A stretch of 47,215 bases of DNA from an uncultured Verrucomicrobiota bacterium (lineage in GTDB: Bacteria > Verrucomicrobiota > Kiritimatiellia > CAJWTS01). The stretch is from assembly GCA_913047795.1 (NCBI GenBank), contig CAJWTS010000028.1, positions 1 through 47,215 of the forward strand, read 5' to 3'. The translations under genes were made by a program, and so were the position numbers. Below the pieces are notes generated by a model that did not search any database, had not been told where the DNA came from, and saw nothing but the letters and a program-made list of their open reading frames with translations. This document shows, piece after piece, positions 8,409 to 17,648 of the stretch (the stretch's first letter is position 1; the number at the start of each line of letters is the position of its first letter).

Positions 8409-8771
8409 GTGCTGACCCTCTTAATCGGCGTATCCAGTCGGATTGGTTATCTTGCAGTACAACGCTCGCGGCGGCGCTTGGTCGTTCTATCCGGGTCGAT
8501 GCGCAAAGTAAGTACGGGGTCTGCCGAGGAGGAATATCCTGGAAAATTGCTGGAAGAAGATGGCGAAGTTACCCAATTGGCCATCTCTTTCAATACGATC
8601 ATCACGACCGAGCGCGCTTATCACGGACCGATGGCGCGGGAGGATACGCAGCAAATGTTTCGTGAAAGGGCTGAACAATCACAGATGGATGGCGCCATCG
8701 GGAAGCATTTTATTCGACTCGTCGAGGCCGGCGGAGAACCGGCGAGGGCCGAGCTGGAAGCCGACACCTAA
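8409..8771 (+). CDS. doubtful ORF with HAMP-like stretch, possible gene relic
   Basis: A 120-codon frame starting at GTG 8409, or at ATG 8499 for 90 codons. From about residue 25 it resembles a HAMP linker: a small hydrophobic run, SMRKVSTGS, then [18 protein letters not shown], which fits the x-M-x-V-x-G and DGE-x-LA-x-FN pattern. There is no transmembrane segment before it and no kinase, cyclase or chemotaxis domain after it. No ribosome binding site precedes either start. It overlaps the end of the opposing DUF255 gene by 4 bp. It may be the remains of a sensor gene or chance. The 300 bp between it and the tRNA hold nothing I can name. Confidence 0.25.
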   Translation: MLTLLIGVSSRIGYLAVQRSRRRLVVLSGSMRKVSTGSAEEEYPGKLLEEDGEVTQLAISFNTIITTERAYHGPMAREDTQQMFRERAEQSQMDGAIGKHFIRLVEAGGEPARAELEADT

Positions 8772-11125
8772 CGGGGCGCAAGAACAGGAGGCCCGTTCGT
8801 GCGATCGCCTGTTGCCAGGGCCTTGCGCACGGCGCCAACATCAGTGGTTGGCAGATCGCATGCGAAGTTGCGGCAGATGTATGCCGTGGCTACGTCGTCG
8901 ATAGGCGTCATTGGAACAGTGTATGACACCATGTTGGTAATGGACTGCTCATCGTCCGTGCGCATGATGACAACTTTGCGCGGCATGTAGCGTTCCCGGA
9001 CCGCCTCCAGCATGCGATTCATCGACTCCGACTGCTCTCGTCCTGCGAGCACGATTTCAAACGTTGGGCCGACGGTGAAATCAAGGGCACACATCATCAT
9101 CGCATGGTGGGAGGGGCTACGATCGACAGCCCCCGCTACGCTGCGCATGAGGTCGCGAGCCTCCTTCTCGTAGGACATATTCCCCGTCAGGCGCGAGAGA
9201 CGCATCAGATTCAAGGCCGCGACGGCATTGCCGGATGGCCGGGCGCCGTCGTAGACTTCTTTGCTACGTACAAGGAGTTGCTCACTGAAGGTCGCGGTCT
9301 TGTAGAAGCCGCCGCTCGGGTCGCGAAAATACTCCCGCATGGTATCTGTCAGTTCGACTGCTTCGCGCAGATACTGTGGATCAAAGGTGGCATCATACAA
9401 CTCCAGAAGACCCCAGACGAGATAGGCATAGTCCTCCAAATGACCGGTGAATGCCGCTGCACCGGCGCGGTAACGTTTAAGCAGCCGACCCTGGTCGTCC
9501 TTCAGGTTGCTCCGAACGAACGCGGCGGCGCGACGAGCCGCCGTGATGTAAGACGCCTCTCCCAATACGCGTCCCGCCTGGGCAAACGCGGCAATCATCA
9601 GGCCGTTCCAGTCGGTCAATATCTTGTCGTCTTTCAGCGGATGGATGCGCCGCTCACGTGCGTCGAAAAGCTTCTGCCGGGATTGCTCAAGGGTTCGGCC
9701 CAGTTCCTGCGGATCGAGATCCAGCGCAGCAGCGGATTCCGACAAGGAGGCCACCAGATGTGGAATACTGAGTCCAGTCCGGCGCTTGCTGGCCTCGTCG
9801 TGGAAGTTGCCTCCCTTGCTGATCTGGTAGACCGTATTGAAAACCTTGCCATCTTCTTCACCGAGCACATCGATCACCGACTGCTGATCCCAGACATAGA
9901 ACTTGCCTTCTTCGCCTTCACTATCAGCATCTTCGGCGCTGTAGAAGCCGCCGTCCGGCGACGTCATATCCCGCAGAACATAGGTCAGTATCTCCCTGGC
10001 AGTGCGTGCGTACTCCGGCTTACCGCTGGCATGGTAAAGCTCGACGTACGCCATCGTGAGCATGGCCTGGTCGTAGAGCATTTTTTCAAAATGCGGTACG
10101 AGCCAGTTTTTGTCGGTCGAGTACCGGTGGAAGCCAAATCCAACGTGATCGAAGATCCCGCCACGACGCATTTCGGTCAAAGTCTTCTCGACCATGCGAA
10201 TCGTCGGTTCGGCATGCGTGCGGTGCCAGTGACGTAAAAGAAAGAGCATGTTGTGCGGCACAGGAAACTTGGGGGCATGGCTGAAGCCACCGCGTTCACT
10301 ATCGTGCCGTTGCGCGAACTCTGCATGTGCCCGATCGAGCGTCTTCTGATCCATGGCGCCACCGGGCTGGATGCGTGCGACCTCATTCAGTCGGCTTGTG
10401 ATCGATTGAACGACCTGCATCACGCGGTCGCGATCTGTAATCCACGCTTGATTCAGCGCGGGGAGCAGTTGCAGCATCTTCTGCTTTGGGAAGTAGGTGC
10501 CTGCAAAAAATGGCTTCTTGTCCGGCGTCATGACGACAGTCATGGGCCAGCCTCCGCGCCCGGTCATGGTCTGCGTGACGGTCATGTAGACGCCGTCGAT
10601 ATCCGGCCGTTCTTCGCGATCAACCTTGATACAAACGAAGAATTCATTCATCAGAGCAGCAACCTGAGCGTCTTCGAAGGACTCGTGCTCCATAACGTGG
10701 CACCAATGACAGGTGGAATAGCCAACCGAGAGGAAGACCGGCTTGTTTTCACGCTGAGCCTTTTCAAAGGCCTCGGCGCCCCAGGGGTACCAATCGACCG
10801 GGTTACGCGCATGTTGCAGCAGGTAAGGGCTCTTTTCGAAAACGAGGCGATTAAAGCCTGCGCCCCCGCTTTTCGGGAGCTTGGCGATTGTTTCAGCGTC
10901 GGGGGGTGACACCCGGCCACCGTGCGTCACGGGGGCGTTCGGCGGAGTCGTCGTATCAACCTCCTCGGGTGGCCGTTCGCCGGAGCCGCGTTGCGCAGCG
11001 AAAATAAAGAGTCCGGCTCCAAGTGTAATCGCAACGAAGGCGGCGAGGATGCGAACGGCAAGGCGGCGACCCGTCATGTTGTTGCCCCGCGGGCGATCGA
11101 GTGCGAATCCGGCGACAGGGGGCAA
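8768..11125 (-). CDS. thioredoxin-fold DUF255 (YyaL/SPATA20) family protein, membrane-anchored
   Basis: 785 residues; a better start may be Met17 (position 11077), which directly precedes RRLAVR and a hydrophobic anchor (about 24-44). After a low-complexity linker, residues 95-260 are the thioredoxin-like DUF255 domain: NPVDWYPWG, the redox motif C139-H-W-C142-H in [20 protein letters not shown] and GGWPMTV. Residues 270-770 are a helical (alpha/alpha) toroid like N-acylglucosamine 2-epimerases, with the family's [28 protein letters not shown] and [13 protein letters not shown] blocks. Length agrees with the family. The biochemical role of YyaL proteins is not settled; the intact CxxC-type motif suggests redox activity. 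The N-terminal anchor predicts the domains lie outside the cytoplasm. Confidence 0.9.
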   Translation of the reverse strand: MPPVAGFALDRPRGNNMTGRRLAVRILAAFVAITLGAGLFIFAAQRGSGERPPEEVDTTTPPNAPVTHGGRVSPPDAETIAKLPKSGGAGFNRLVFEKSPYLLQHARNPVDWYPWGAEAFEKAQRENKPVFLSVGYSTCHWCHVMEHESFEDAQVAALMNEFFVCIKVDREERPDIDGVYMTVTQTMTGRGGWPMTVVMTPDKKPFFAGTYFPKQKMLQLLPALNQAWITDRDRVMQVVQSITSRLNEVARIQPGGAMDQKTLDRAHAEFAQRHDSERGGFSHAPKFPVPHNMLFLLRHWHRTHAEPTIRMVEKTLTEMRRGGIFDHVGFGFHRYSTDKNWLVPHFEKMLYDQAMLTMAYVELYHASGKPEYARTAREILTYVLRDMTSPDGGFYSAEDADSEGEEGKFYVWDQQSVIDVLGEEDGKVFNTVYQISKGGNFHDEASKRRTGLSIPHLVASLSESAAALDLDPQELGRTLEQSRQKLFDARERRIHPLKDDKILTDWNGLMIAAFAQAGRVLGEASYITAARRAAAFVRSNLKDDQGRLLKRYRAGAAAFTGHLEDYAYLVWGLLELYDATFDPQYLREAVELTDTMREYFRDPSGGFYKTATFSEQLLVRSKEVYDGARPSGNAVAALNLMRLSRLTGNMSYEKEARDLMRSVAGAVDRSPSHHAMMMCALDFTVGPTFEIVLAGREQSESMNRMLEAVRERYMPRKVVIMRTDDEQSITNMVSYTVPMTPIDDVATAYICRNFACDLPTTDVGAVRKALATGDRTNGPPVLAPR

Positions 11126-11559
11126 ATGACGTCTTGCGTGAAAATTAGGCCCGGGAGTTCGCAGGTCGTGATCTTCATAATTTGTGTCGGGGTGGCCGTT
11201 CGCACGCGATGCAAGTTCAGGCCAAGTCTAGCAGCGGCGTCTCCGGTCGTCCAGCGATTGGATCCCGGCTCGCGCTTACGGTATTCACGGCCGATGGTAG
11301 AGGTCATGGAGCCGGGCGCTGCGGCGCCTGCCTTCGTCCCGGAGGCTTCGCCGGAAACAGCGAAGCGAATCAAGCGTGCTTTCCAACATGGTACTCAGGC
11401 CTCGATTGTCGAGACAGGGCCGGCGGATCTCGATAGAGCGGTAGCCGGGGAAATAGTCGGCGGCCGTGACGGCATTGATGACGAATGGGGACGGGGGCGA
11501 TTACGCAAGCACGCGGACCCCATTGCTTGCGGTGGCCGCTGCGGCTGATTGACGGGGTG
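11126..11559. other. intergenic region, no gene seen
   Basis: A 434-bp gap between yqgE and the DUF255 gene. Long open frames exist on both strands but show no motif, start signal or repeat that I can support. It probably holds the promoter of the DUF255 gene. Confidence 0.4.
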
Positions 11560-12141
11560 TCAGTTGAGCTGCGCGTTGACCGGCAGATTGGAGATCATCG
11601 CGTATTCCGAACCCATTGATCGCAATATCTGGCGCCAGTGGTCGTCCGCATCGTCACAGAACACGAGGCCGGAATGCATCCTCGCGAGGTACCAGTCCTG
11701 ACGATCGATCTCGGCCTGTAGCTGTCCGCTTCCCCAGCCGGAATAGCCCGCGAAGAAACGGAATTGACTGGGTCTCGCGCTGGAACTGGCCATCAAATCA
11801 TTGAGTGCATGAAAATCGCCACCCCAGTAGACACCCGGTAAAATTTCACGGCTGCCGATCTCCAGGTTCTGGTTTCCGTGCAAAAAATGTAATGCGCCCG
11901 CCTGCACCGGCCCGCCTTTGAACAGGGGCGCATCCCAATCCCGCAGATTCTTGAATCCGTCGGACAACTTTAACGGCAGGGTTTGATTGAGAACCAACCC
12001 GAATGATCCCTCGTCGGTGTGTTCGCACAGCAGGATAACCGTGCGGATAAAATTTGGGTCGCGCAGGCTTCCGGCCGCGATAAGCGCAACACCGGGCATG
12101 GGCTCGATCCGATTCTCGTGGTACATCTTCTTGATAATCAT
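11560..12141 (-). CDS. YqgE/AlgH family protein (DUF179)
   Basis: The family signature is clear: GVALIAAGSLRDPNFIRTVILLCEH, then GSFGLVLNQ, LFKGGPVQ, YWGGDF, and RFFAGYSGWGSGQLQAEI. YqgE/AlgH proteins are compact cytoplasmic alpha/beta proteins of about 185-190 residues. Their role is not firmly known; AlgH was linked to alginate control in Pseudomonas. The open frame reaches 12210 through a TTG that overlaps the stop of the upstream gene, but the family length and the position of the first beta strand favour an internal Met at 12141 (193 residues), 12126 or 12099. I chose 12141, with GGGGTG about 9 nt upstream. The stop is secure; the start is a guess among three. Confidence 0.85.
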   Translation of the reverse strand: MIIKKMYHENRIEPMPGVALIAAGSLRDPNFIRTVILLCEHTDEGSFGLVLNQTLPLKLSDGFKNLRDWDAPLFKGGPVQAGALHFLHGNQNLEIGSREILPGVYWGGDFHALNDLMASSSARPSQFRFFAGYSGWGSGQLQAEIDRQDWYLARMHSGLVFCDDADDHWRQILRSMGSEYAMISNLPVNAQLN

Positions 12142-12206
12142 TGAAACAGACACCCCAATAATCACGCTCGTCTTGTTATAAATAATAGCGCCTTCGGGTG
12201 CGCAGG

Positions 12207-12587
12207 TCAATCTCCAGCCGCGGCCAACTTCAATGCTGTCAACCGGGGGCCCAGGTGTTCGCAGACTCGCATTCCGGCCGGACCATGCGTGAAAATACGG
12301 GGCAGGACCACGTTGACGAATTTCGCATCGAAAGCATAGTCCGAATTGCCGACCACGTCTTCGAATGCCCCGAGAATGCGCAGGGCAAGGTCTGAAACGC
12401 CGTGATGGCTTACATTGTCCGGAGCCGAGTTTTCGTGGGCCGCGACGAGCATATCGACGAGATCGCAGAGCAGATCGTCCGTCCCGTGATCGTCATGCGC
12501 GCGATAACACGCGGTGAATTCGGGAACGCGATTCAGTATTTCACCGAAGAATTGGTGATGCGCAATTCGCTGCTCATTCATGCTCAC
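12207..12587 (-). CDS. hypothetical protein, 126 residues
   Basis: An open frame just upstream of yqgE on the same strand. The product is acidic and His-rich in the N-half (RAHDDHGTDDLLCDLVDMLVAAHE) and largely helical, ending in an Ala/Leu-rich tail. I recognise no family. The arrangement of a conserved-looking amphipathic middle (ALRILGAFEDVVGNSDYAFDAKFVNVVLPRIF) resembles small cytoplasmic helical proteins, but that is only an impression. The overlap of its TGA with a TTG in the yqgE frame suggests coupled translation or simply close packing. Confidence 0.6.
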   Translation of the reverse strand: MSMNEQRIAHHQFFGEILNRVPEFTACYRAHDDHGTDDLLCDLVDMLVAAHENSAPDNVSHHGVSDLALRILGAFEDVVGNSDYAFDAKFVNVVLPRIFTHGPAGMRVCEHLGPRLTALKLAAAGD

Positions 12588-12646
12588 GTTTTTGCGGTGC
12601 CCGTGTTAGCGGTGCCGAGCAAAGGGCCGCGCACCGCAACTGCGAT

Positions 12647-12994
12647 TCATTGACCCCACGGCCGATCGTTGCGCAGATAACTTCCTGCTTCAAAGGCTGT
12701 GAAGAAATGCGGCAGCAGTGGATGTGCGATCGGCACACCGGACGAGTCCGCCTTCAGGCTCGACTCCGCGACGTAGGTCGTATGGGTGCCTCCGTCCACG
12801 AACACATGATACCAGGGCTGGTCGAGCGGCGGTTGCGTCATGTTGGATAGATACCATTCGCGACTCGCCCGGCAGTTGGCATCGTAGGCGACCACAACCC
12901 CACGATAACCATAGCGCTGATGATGAACAAGTTGGCCCGGCGCGAAGACCGGCGAAACGGGCTCGGGCGTATATTCCTCGGCGAGCTGAATCAT
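12647..12994 (-). CDS. HspQ/YccV-like (hemimethylated DNA-binding domain) protein
   Basis: 115 residues that match the YccV-like domain over nearly the whole length: FAPGQLVHHQRYGYRGVVVAYD, EWYLSNMTQPPLDQPWYHVFVDG, TYVAESSLKAD and HPLLPHFFTAFEAGSY. The family includes HspQ, which binds hemimethylated origin DNA in vitro and acts as a specificity factor for the Lon protease in enterobacteria. Which of these roles applies here is unknown. The gene diverges from glyoxalase II across a 157-bp region that should hold both promoters. Confidence 0.85.
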   Translation of the reverse strand: MIQLAEEYTPEPVSPVFAPGQLVHHQRYGYRGVVVAYDANCRASREWYLSNMTQPPLDQPWYHVFVDGGTHTTYVAESSLKADSSGVPIAHPLLPHFFTAFEAGSYLRNDRPWGQ

Positions 12995-13151
12995 GGTCGA
13001 ACGGCCACCGCGTTATTCGTGTAGACCTGTCCTCGAACGAGACGCGATCCGGAGATTATGGGGGACAAGTACATCGGCGGGAGTATACACTTGACCCGGA
13101 ACGAACGCATGCGCTTTTCACGGCGTTGCAGGTCGGCACGGGGAACGACAG

Positions 13152-13892
13152 ATGACTGACATTGAGATTCAAAGCCTGCCCGCAATGGGCGACAATTACA
13201 TCTATCTCCTGGTTTATCATGACGCGGTGATTGTCGTGGATCCCGGTGTTGCCGCCCCCGTGCAGACAACCCTGCGGGCCCAGGCGCTGAAACTGACGCA
13301 TATTCTGTTGACGCATCATCACGCTGACCACACGGCCGGATGCCATGCCCTGGCGGGGGACTGCGAAGTCATTGGGCCCAAAGACACTCGTGTGCCGTGG
13401 GCTACCCGCGCGGTGGGGGAGGGTGACAGTTTCGAGATTGCTGATCTCAAATACTCCGTTTTGGACGTGCCGGGACACACCGATCCGCACCTGGCTTTTC
13501 ACGTTGAGCACCATCTGTTTTGTGGAGACAGTCTGTTTGCGGGCGGATGCGGACGTCTTTTTGAGGGTTCGCCTGTTCAGATGTGGAACTCGTTACTCAA
13601 GATTCGATCCCTGGATGACGATACGATTGTCTACTGCGGGCATGAATACACCCTTAATAACCTTGAGTTCGCCGTGAGCATTGAACCCGGCAATTCGGCC
13701 CTGGCGCGGCGGCTGGAACAGGTCCGGCAGCAGCGTGAGGCCGGCGTGGCGACGGTTCCGTTCCGACTGGGGGAAGACAAATTGACCAATCCGTTCCTGC
13801 GCGTCGACGATGCCGAGCTACAGGTAGCCCTCGGTGCTACGGATGCGGTTACGGCGCTTGCGGAACTCCGAGCGCGCAAGGACCGCTGGTAA
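13152..13892 (+). CDS. gloB: hydroxyacylglutathione hydrolase (glyoxalase II)
   Basis: A 246-residue metallo-beta-lactamase-fold enzyme. The binuclear metal motif is T54-H55-H-H57-A-D59-H60; further ligands lie in VPGHTDPH and GDSLFAGGCGRLFEG. The C-terminal block (EYTLNNLEFA, RLGEDKLTNPFLR) is specific to the glyoxalase II substrate-binding region, which separates this from general beta-lactamase-fold hydrolases. It hydrolyses S-lactoylglutathione to lactate and glutathione in methylglyoxal detoxification. No glyoxalase I is in the window. Start ATG at 13152 is the only one fitting the N-terminal PAMGDNYIYLL strand. It converges on a glycosyltransferase gene with a 2-bp gap. Confidence 0.92.
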   Translation: MTDIEIQSLPAMGDNYIYLLVYHDAVIVVDPGVAAPVQTTLRAQALKLTHILLTHHHADHTAGCHALAGDCEVIGPKDTRVPWATRAVGEGDSFEIADLKYSVLDVPGHTDPHLAFHVEHHLFCGDSLFAGGCGRLFEGSPVQMWNSLLKIRSLDDDTIVYCGHEYTLNNLEFAVSIEPGNSALARRLEQVRQQREAGVATVPFRLGEDKLTNPFLRVDDAELQVALGATDAVTALAELRARKDRW

Positions 13893-13894
13893 CA

Positions 13895-15073
13895 TCAGCG
13901 ATCGATCGCCTCCAACAGGCGCTCGCTGATTGTATCCCAGGTATATCGGGATTGCACGTATTCCCGTCCTGCTTTTCCCATGCTGTCCCGCATCTCGGGA
14001 CGGTCGAGCATGACGCAGAGCTGGGTTTCAAACTCCGGGTACGTCTGCCACCAGAGCCCCGCATTTGCATCCGCGCAATGCTGGCGCGTGACAGCGCAGT
14101 CGGAATGAACGAGTGCCGGCGTACCGGCAAGCCAGGACTCGAGCAACACGATGCCGAAACTCTCCAACCGCGACGGATGTACGAATGCGACCGCGCCTGC
14201 CATGGCTTCGAGCTTCTCGCGCTCGGTCACATAGCCGAGATCGTGAACGTATGGCCTCATCGCCGGATCGACACCAATCTCACCCTTCCCACAAAGGACG
14301 AGATGCAAATCCCTTTCCGTTCGCTCTCGGAAGGCCTGGAAATAGGCAATCAGAAGCGGCGTACCCTTGAGCCCCTCTCGGCGGCCGCTATAGATGATGT
14401 ACTCAGGAATTTCCGGGTGCTTCGCTGCGAACGCAAGGGGGTCGTAGTCTCCCACTTCTAGTCCCATGCCAACCACTACACTTGACTCCGGATCCACGTC
14501 GTAGAGTTTCTGGGCAAGCGCCTGTTCGGGTGTGGTATTGAACATACACGTACGAACACTTCGAAACATTTTGCGCATGACGCTCATGTAGGCGAAACTT
14601 TCGTCATGCAGACAAGGGATCAATATTGTGCGATCGGGGAAAAGCTGGGAGGCGAAGTAGGTTAAGCCAAAGAGATAGGGACCGATCAGGATGCGATCGT
14701 ATTGCTCACCATGCTCGCGCAGGTGGGCGTACAGCGCCTCGCTGCTCACGCCCTGGCTAAGCCAGGTCAGTTCATCTTCTTCCGTTCGGTCGACCTGCTT
14801 CTCAACCAGGCGTTGCGCATTAAGGAAGGCCGTGACATCGCGGGGATCGGTGGGGAAGAAGGTCACCTCGATGCCATCGATTTCGCGGGTGCCCGGCTCA
14901 ATCTCGTTTTCCCATGTGAAGTGATTGGTCGCACAGGTCGTCAAGAACGAGACCTTGCGCCCGGCACGCTGGGCATGCAATGCCTGGTCGCGAATCATGG
15001 TCTCTGCGCCGCCCACGACGCCTTCGCCCGCATAACGCAACGTCACGAAACATATACGCTCTGCCGTCGGCAT
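13895..15073 (-). CDS. glycosyltransferase, GT4 family
   Basis: 392 residues of GT-B fold. N-domain: RICFVTLRYAGEGVVGGAETMIRDQALHAQ, with the Gly-Gly-Ala-Glu loop common to GT4 enzymes that bind an acceptor. C-domain: IIYSGRREGLKGTPLLI, LVLCGKGEIGVD, HDLGYVTEREKLEAMAGAVAFVHPSRLESFGIVLLESWLAGTPALV, which contains the donor-binding E-x7-E. It is the last gene of the lpxI-gfo-lpxB operon; its ATG directly abuts the stop of the coiled-coil gene before it. The operon suggests action on lipopolysaccharide core or another envelope glycan. Donor and acceptor cannot be read from the sequence. Confidence 0.88.
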   Translation of the reverse strand: MPTAERICFVTLRYAGEGVVGGAETMIRDQALHAQRAGRKVSFLTTCATNHFTWENEIEPGTREIDGIEVTFFPTDPRDVTAFLNAQRLVEKQVDRTEEDELTWLSQGVSSEALYAHLREHGEQYDRILIGPYLFGLTYFASQLFPDRTILIPCLHDESFAYMSVMRKMFRSVRTCMFNTTPEQALAQKLYDVDPESSVVVGMGLEVGDYDPLAFAAKHPEIPEYIIYSGRREGLKGTPLLIAYFQAFRERTERDLHLVLCGKGEIGVDPAMRPYVHDLGYVTEREKLEAMAGAVAFVHPSRLESFGIVLLESWLAGTPALVHSDCAVTRQHCADANAGLWWQTYPEFETQLCVMLDRPEMRDSMGKAGREYVQSRYTWDTISERLLEAIDR

Positions 15074-15532
15074 CTATTTGTTCTCGTCGGCCAGTCGCCG
15101 CTCGAGCTCGCGAACACGCTGATCGAGCTTCTTGAGTTTCTCGAGGTGTCGATGTTCCGAACTCTCGATGGCGGAAAGCAGAAAGCCATTCACTTGATTC
15201 TGCTGAGTCCACATGCGGTACGTGTAGAATCGAAGCAGGTTCCAGATGGTCTTCTTTAAGCGGACCAGTAGCCCGGAGAATCGCGGGCGCCGCTCGACAA
15301 TCTCGAAATCATTAATGTCTACCTCGATCGCGTCGCGCAGGCAGTCCAGATAGAAATCGCTAAAGAGCTGATCGTCCTTGAAGGTATCTAGATTCAAGCG
15401 TTCGGCGCGCGCGATACGGGGATCGTCATAGGCGCCGGTCGTCATCTTGGCTTGCACCACGGCCTTGATTTCGGCTACCAACTGAGCCGAATCAACACCG
15501 TCGGCCTTAATCTCGAAAGGATCGCGTTCCAT
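15074..15532 (-). CDS. conserved-type coiled-coil protein of a glycosylation operon, function unknown
   Basis: The frame extends to a TTG at 15568 that overlaps the lpxB stop (TTGA), giving 164 residues; ATG at 15532 gives 152 residues and starts MERDPFEIK. The choice is open. The N-half is acidic and mixed. The centre has a basic amphipathic segment (LLVRLKKTIWNLLRFYTYRMWTQQNQVN), and the C-terminal 30 residues are a heptad-like coiled coil (LEKLKKLDQRVRELERRL). A basic helix followed by QQN-x-FN and a coiled coil is a pattern I associate with N-terminal extensions of envelope methyltransferases and glycosyltransferases. It could be a scaffold for the GT4 enzyme encoded directly after it, with no gap. 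That is inference. Confidence 0.75.
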   Translation of the reverse strand: MERDPFEIKADGVDSAQLVAEIKAVVQAKMTTGAYDDPRIARAERLNLDTFKDDQLFSDFYLDCLRDAIEVDINDFEIVERRPRFSGLLVRLKKTIWNLLRFYTYRMWTQQNQVNGFLLSAIESSEHRHLEKLKKLDQRVRELERRLADENK

Positions 15533-15564
15533 GCTCTTTAAGTACTCGCCAGTGGGTGGGGGGG

Positions 15565-16698
15565 TCAATCTCCGAGTTCTTCGAGAAGGATTGTGGCCGC
15601 CTTTTCAGCCGTTCCACCACTGCCGAGCGCGCGGCGTACTTCGTCCAGTCCATGCAGCATGCTGTCCCGTTTCGGACCTGGCTCTATCAGGGGCGTGAGC
15701 GCGTCGACGATCGCTTCTGCACGCGCGGCGTGCTGGATCAATTCCGGGCAAATTCGGCGACCTGCGACGACGTTAACCATCCCGACCGAATCCACGCGCA
15801 CGACAAGCCGGGCCGCGAGGAAACTCAGAGCCGGCATCTTGTAAACGACGAGCATGGGACAGTTCATCAGCGCCGCCTCAATCGTCGCGGTTCCCGAGGC
15901 CACAACCGCCGCGCGCGCCTGAACAAGCACTTCGCGGGTATCGGCGGTAACAATTTGTATCTTGTCGGGACGATTCGCCGCTTCGCCGAGGTAGGATGTC
16001 ATCATGGCGGCGACCTGCTCCGACGCCGCGGCAACAATGAAGCCGGCATCCGGTCGTTGTTTCTCGAGCAATTGCGCGGCGCGACAGAGCAGGGGAAAGA
16101 GGAGTCGGACTTCGCTCATTCTGCTGCCTGGAAGAAGCGCCACGTGCTCGGTCCCCGGCCAGGGCAAGGCATGTCGATCTCGGTTGCGAATCTCGGCGGC
16201 AACCTCGGCCAGCGGATGCCCCACGAAGTCGACCTTCAATGCGGTCTTCTCGAAGAGCGCCGGTTCGAAGGGGAATATGCAGATCAAGCGGTCGACAATG
16301 CGCGCGATCTTCGGAATACGGGAGCGGTGCCAGGCCCAGACCTGCGGGCAGATGTAGTAAATAACCGGCACGCCTCTTTGTTTCGCCCGGGCGGCGAAAC
16401 GCAAATTGAATCCGGGATAGTCAACCAGCAGAACGGCATCCGGCTTTCGTTCATGCAGCAGGCTCATCATCTCATCCATCACGTACTGGAAGAACGACAG
16501 GCGCACAATAACGTCCGTCAGTCCCATCACGGCCATGTCGCGTGATTCAATGAGAATATCCATTCCTGTCGCGCGGAGTGCATCTCCGCCGATCCCGAAG
16601 AAGGCGACATCCGGCTCACGGCGTTGAACCGCCTCGACGAGTCTTGCGGCGTGCATATCCCCCGAGATCTCACCGGCGATCACAAGCACGCGTTTCAT
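15565..16698 (-). CDS. lpxB: lipid-A-disaccharide synthase
   Basis: A GT19-family enzyme that condenses UDP-2,3-diacylglucosamine with lipid X to make the lipid A disaccharide at the inner membrane. Visible signatures: RVLVIAGEISGDMHAARLV, FFGIGGDALRATGMD, MAVMGLTDVIV, LLVDYPGFNLR, YYICPQVWAWHRSRI, ICIFPFEPALF, VDFVGHPL and LLPGSRMSEV. I place the start at the ATG overlapping the oxidoreductase stop (ATGA, 16698), giving 377 residues, the normal length; the open frame goes 10 codons further upstream without need. It is the third gene of the lpxI operon. Confidence 0.95.
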   Translation of the reverse strand: MKRVLVIAGEISGDMHAARLVEAVQRREPDVAFFGIGGDALRATGMDILIESRDMAVMGLTDVIVRLSFFQYVMDEMMSLLHERKPDAVLLVDYPGFNLRFAARAKQRGVPVIYYICPQVWAWHRSRIPKIARIVDRLICIFPFEPALFEKTALKVDFVGHPLAEVAAEIRNRDRHALPWPGTEHVALLPGSRMSEVRLLFPLLCRAAQLLEKQRPDAGFIVAAASEQVAAMMTSYLGEAANRPDKIQIVTADTREVLVQARAAVVASGTATIEAALMNCPMLVVYKMPALSFLAARLVVRVDSVGMVNVVAGRRICPELIQHAARAEAIVDALTPLIEPGPKRDSMLHGLDEVRRALGSGGTAEKAATILLEELGD

Positions 16699-17648
16699 TG
16701 CGTTTGCCCCTCGGCTATCAGCCGACAAATCTCAGTCGCCAGGGCGAGGGCCGCGAAACCATGATGCCCTGAAACCCGAGGTTCCGACCGATGGCGCGCG
16801 CAGTCGACAAAAGCCGAAAGCTGGTTGGCGAGCGGCTCGCCCTTTTCGATCGGCACCTCGACCGGAAGTATCCGCCCGTCCTTCTTGCGGTACAGTTTCC
16901 CCTCCTGGGACTGGTAATCGAGCGAGACGTAGGAATCGGGCTGGAACAGCCGAACCTTGCGCATGTGCTCGTGGCTGACGCGGCTCGCGGTCACATTCGC
17001 GACGCAACCGCTCTCGAAGACGATACGCGCATTGGCAATGTCCTCGCTCGATGTCAGAACCGGCACGCCGATCGCGTGAACGCTACTCACTTCCGATCGC
17101 ACGAGGTGCAGGATGATCTCCAGGTCATGAATCATGAGATCGAGCACGACGCTGACGTCTGTTCCACGTGGGACCTGTCCGGCGCGTGCGGGAGGGAAGG
17201 GGGCCAGCCGGATGGCCTCAATGAATCGCGGTGTTTCCAGGTGCTCCTCGAGAAAGTGCAGCACCGGGTTAAAGCGTTCGACATGCCCGACCTGCAGAAC
17301 GACTTGTGCTTCCCGGGCCAAAGCGACGAGCCGCGCGGCATCCTCGGTATTGTCCGTAATCGGTTTCTCGACCAGCACATGCACCTGTTTGCCGATCAAT
17401 ATCTCTGCCACCGCAGCGTGGTCCGGCGTGGGCACCGCCACGCTGGCGGCATCGACCGCTTCTGCAAGGTCAACGATTGATTCGAACATACGCGTGCCGT
17501 AACGTTCGGCGATTTCCCTCGCCCGTTCTGGATCGGCGTCACACACGCCCACCAGTTCGGTCGCGTCCAGCTCGGAGTAGACACGCGCATGCCACTGGCC
17601 AAGGCTTCCGACCCCGACAACGCCGACCTTGACGGGCGTGTCCGTCAT
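16695..17648 (-). CDS. Gfo/Idh/MocA family oxidoreductase in lipid A operon (GnnA-like?)
   Basis: 317 residues from the ATG that overlaps the lpxI stop (ATGA). The N-terminal Rossmann fold has GVVGVGSLGQWHARVY and the catalytic-loop motif EKP in VHVLVEKPI; the C-domain has the usual HVERFNPVL, VLDLMIHDLEIIL and GCVANVTASR. Family members oxidise or isomerise sugars with bound NAD(P). The position between lpxI and lpxB is telling: in Acidithiobacillus, gnnA of this family lies between lpxA and lpxB and oxidises UDP-GlcNAc on the way to 3-amino lipid A. That reaction is a reasonable hypothesis here, but the partner aminotransferase (gnnB) is not in the window. Confidence 0.9.
   Translation of the reverse strand: MTDTPVKVGVVGVGSLGQWHARVYSELDATELVGVCDADPERAREIAERYGTRMFESIVDLAEAVDAASVAVPTPDHAAVAEILIGKQVHVLVEKPITDNTEDAARLVALAREAQVVLQVGHVERFNPVLHFLEEHLETPRFIEAIRLAPFPPARAGQVPRGTDVSVVLDLMIHDLEIILHLVRSEVSSVHAIGVPVLTSSEDIANARIVFESGCVANVTASRVSHEHMRKVRLFQPDSYVSLDYQSQEGKLYRKKDGRILPVEVPIEKGEPLANQLSAFVDCARHRSEPRVSGHHGFAALALATEICRLIAEGQTQ

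Noticed and set aside
9104..10237. 377-codon + strand frame
   Set aside because: It is fully antisense to the well-supported DUF255 gene and has no recognisable domain; long antisense frames are expected in GC-rich coding DNA.
15556..16545. 329-codon + strand frame antisense to lpxB
   Set aside because: lpxB is certain on the other strand; the frame is a shadow.
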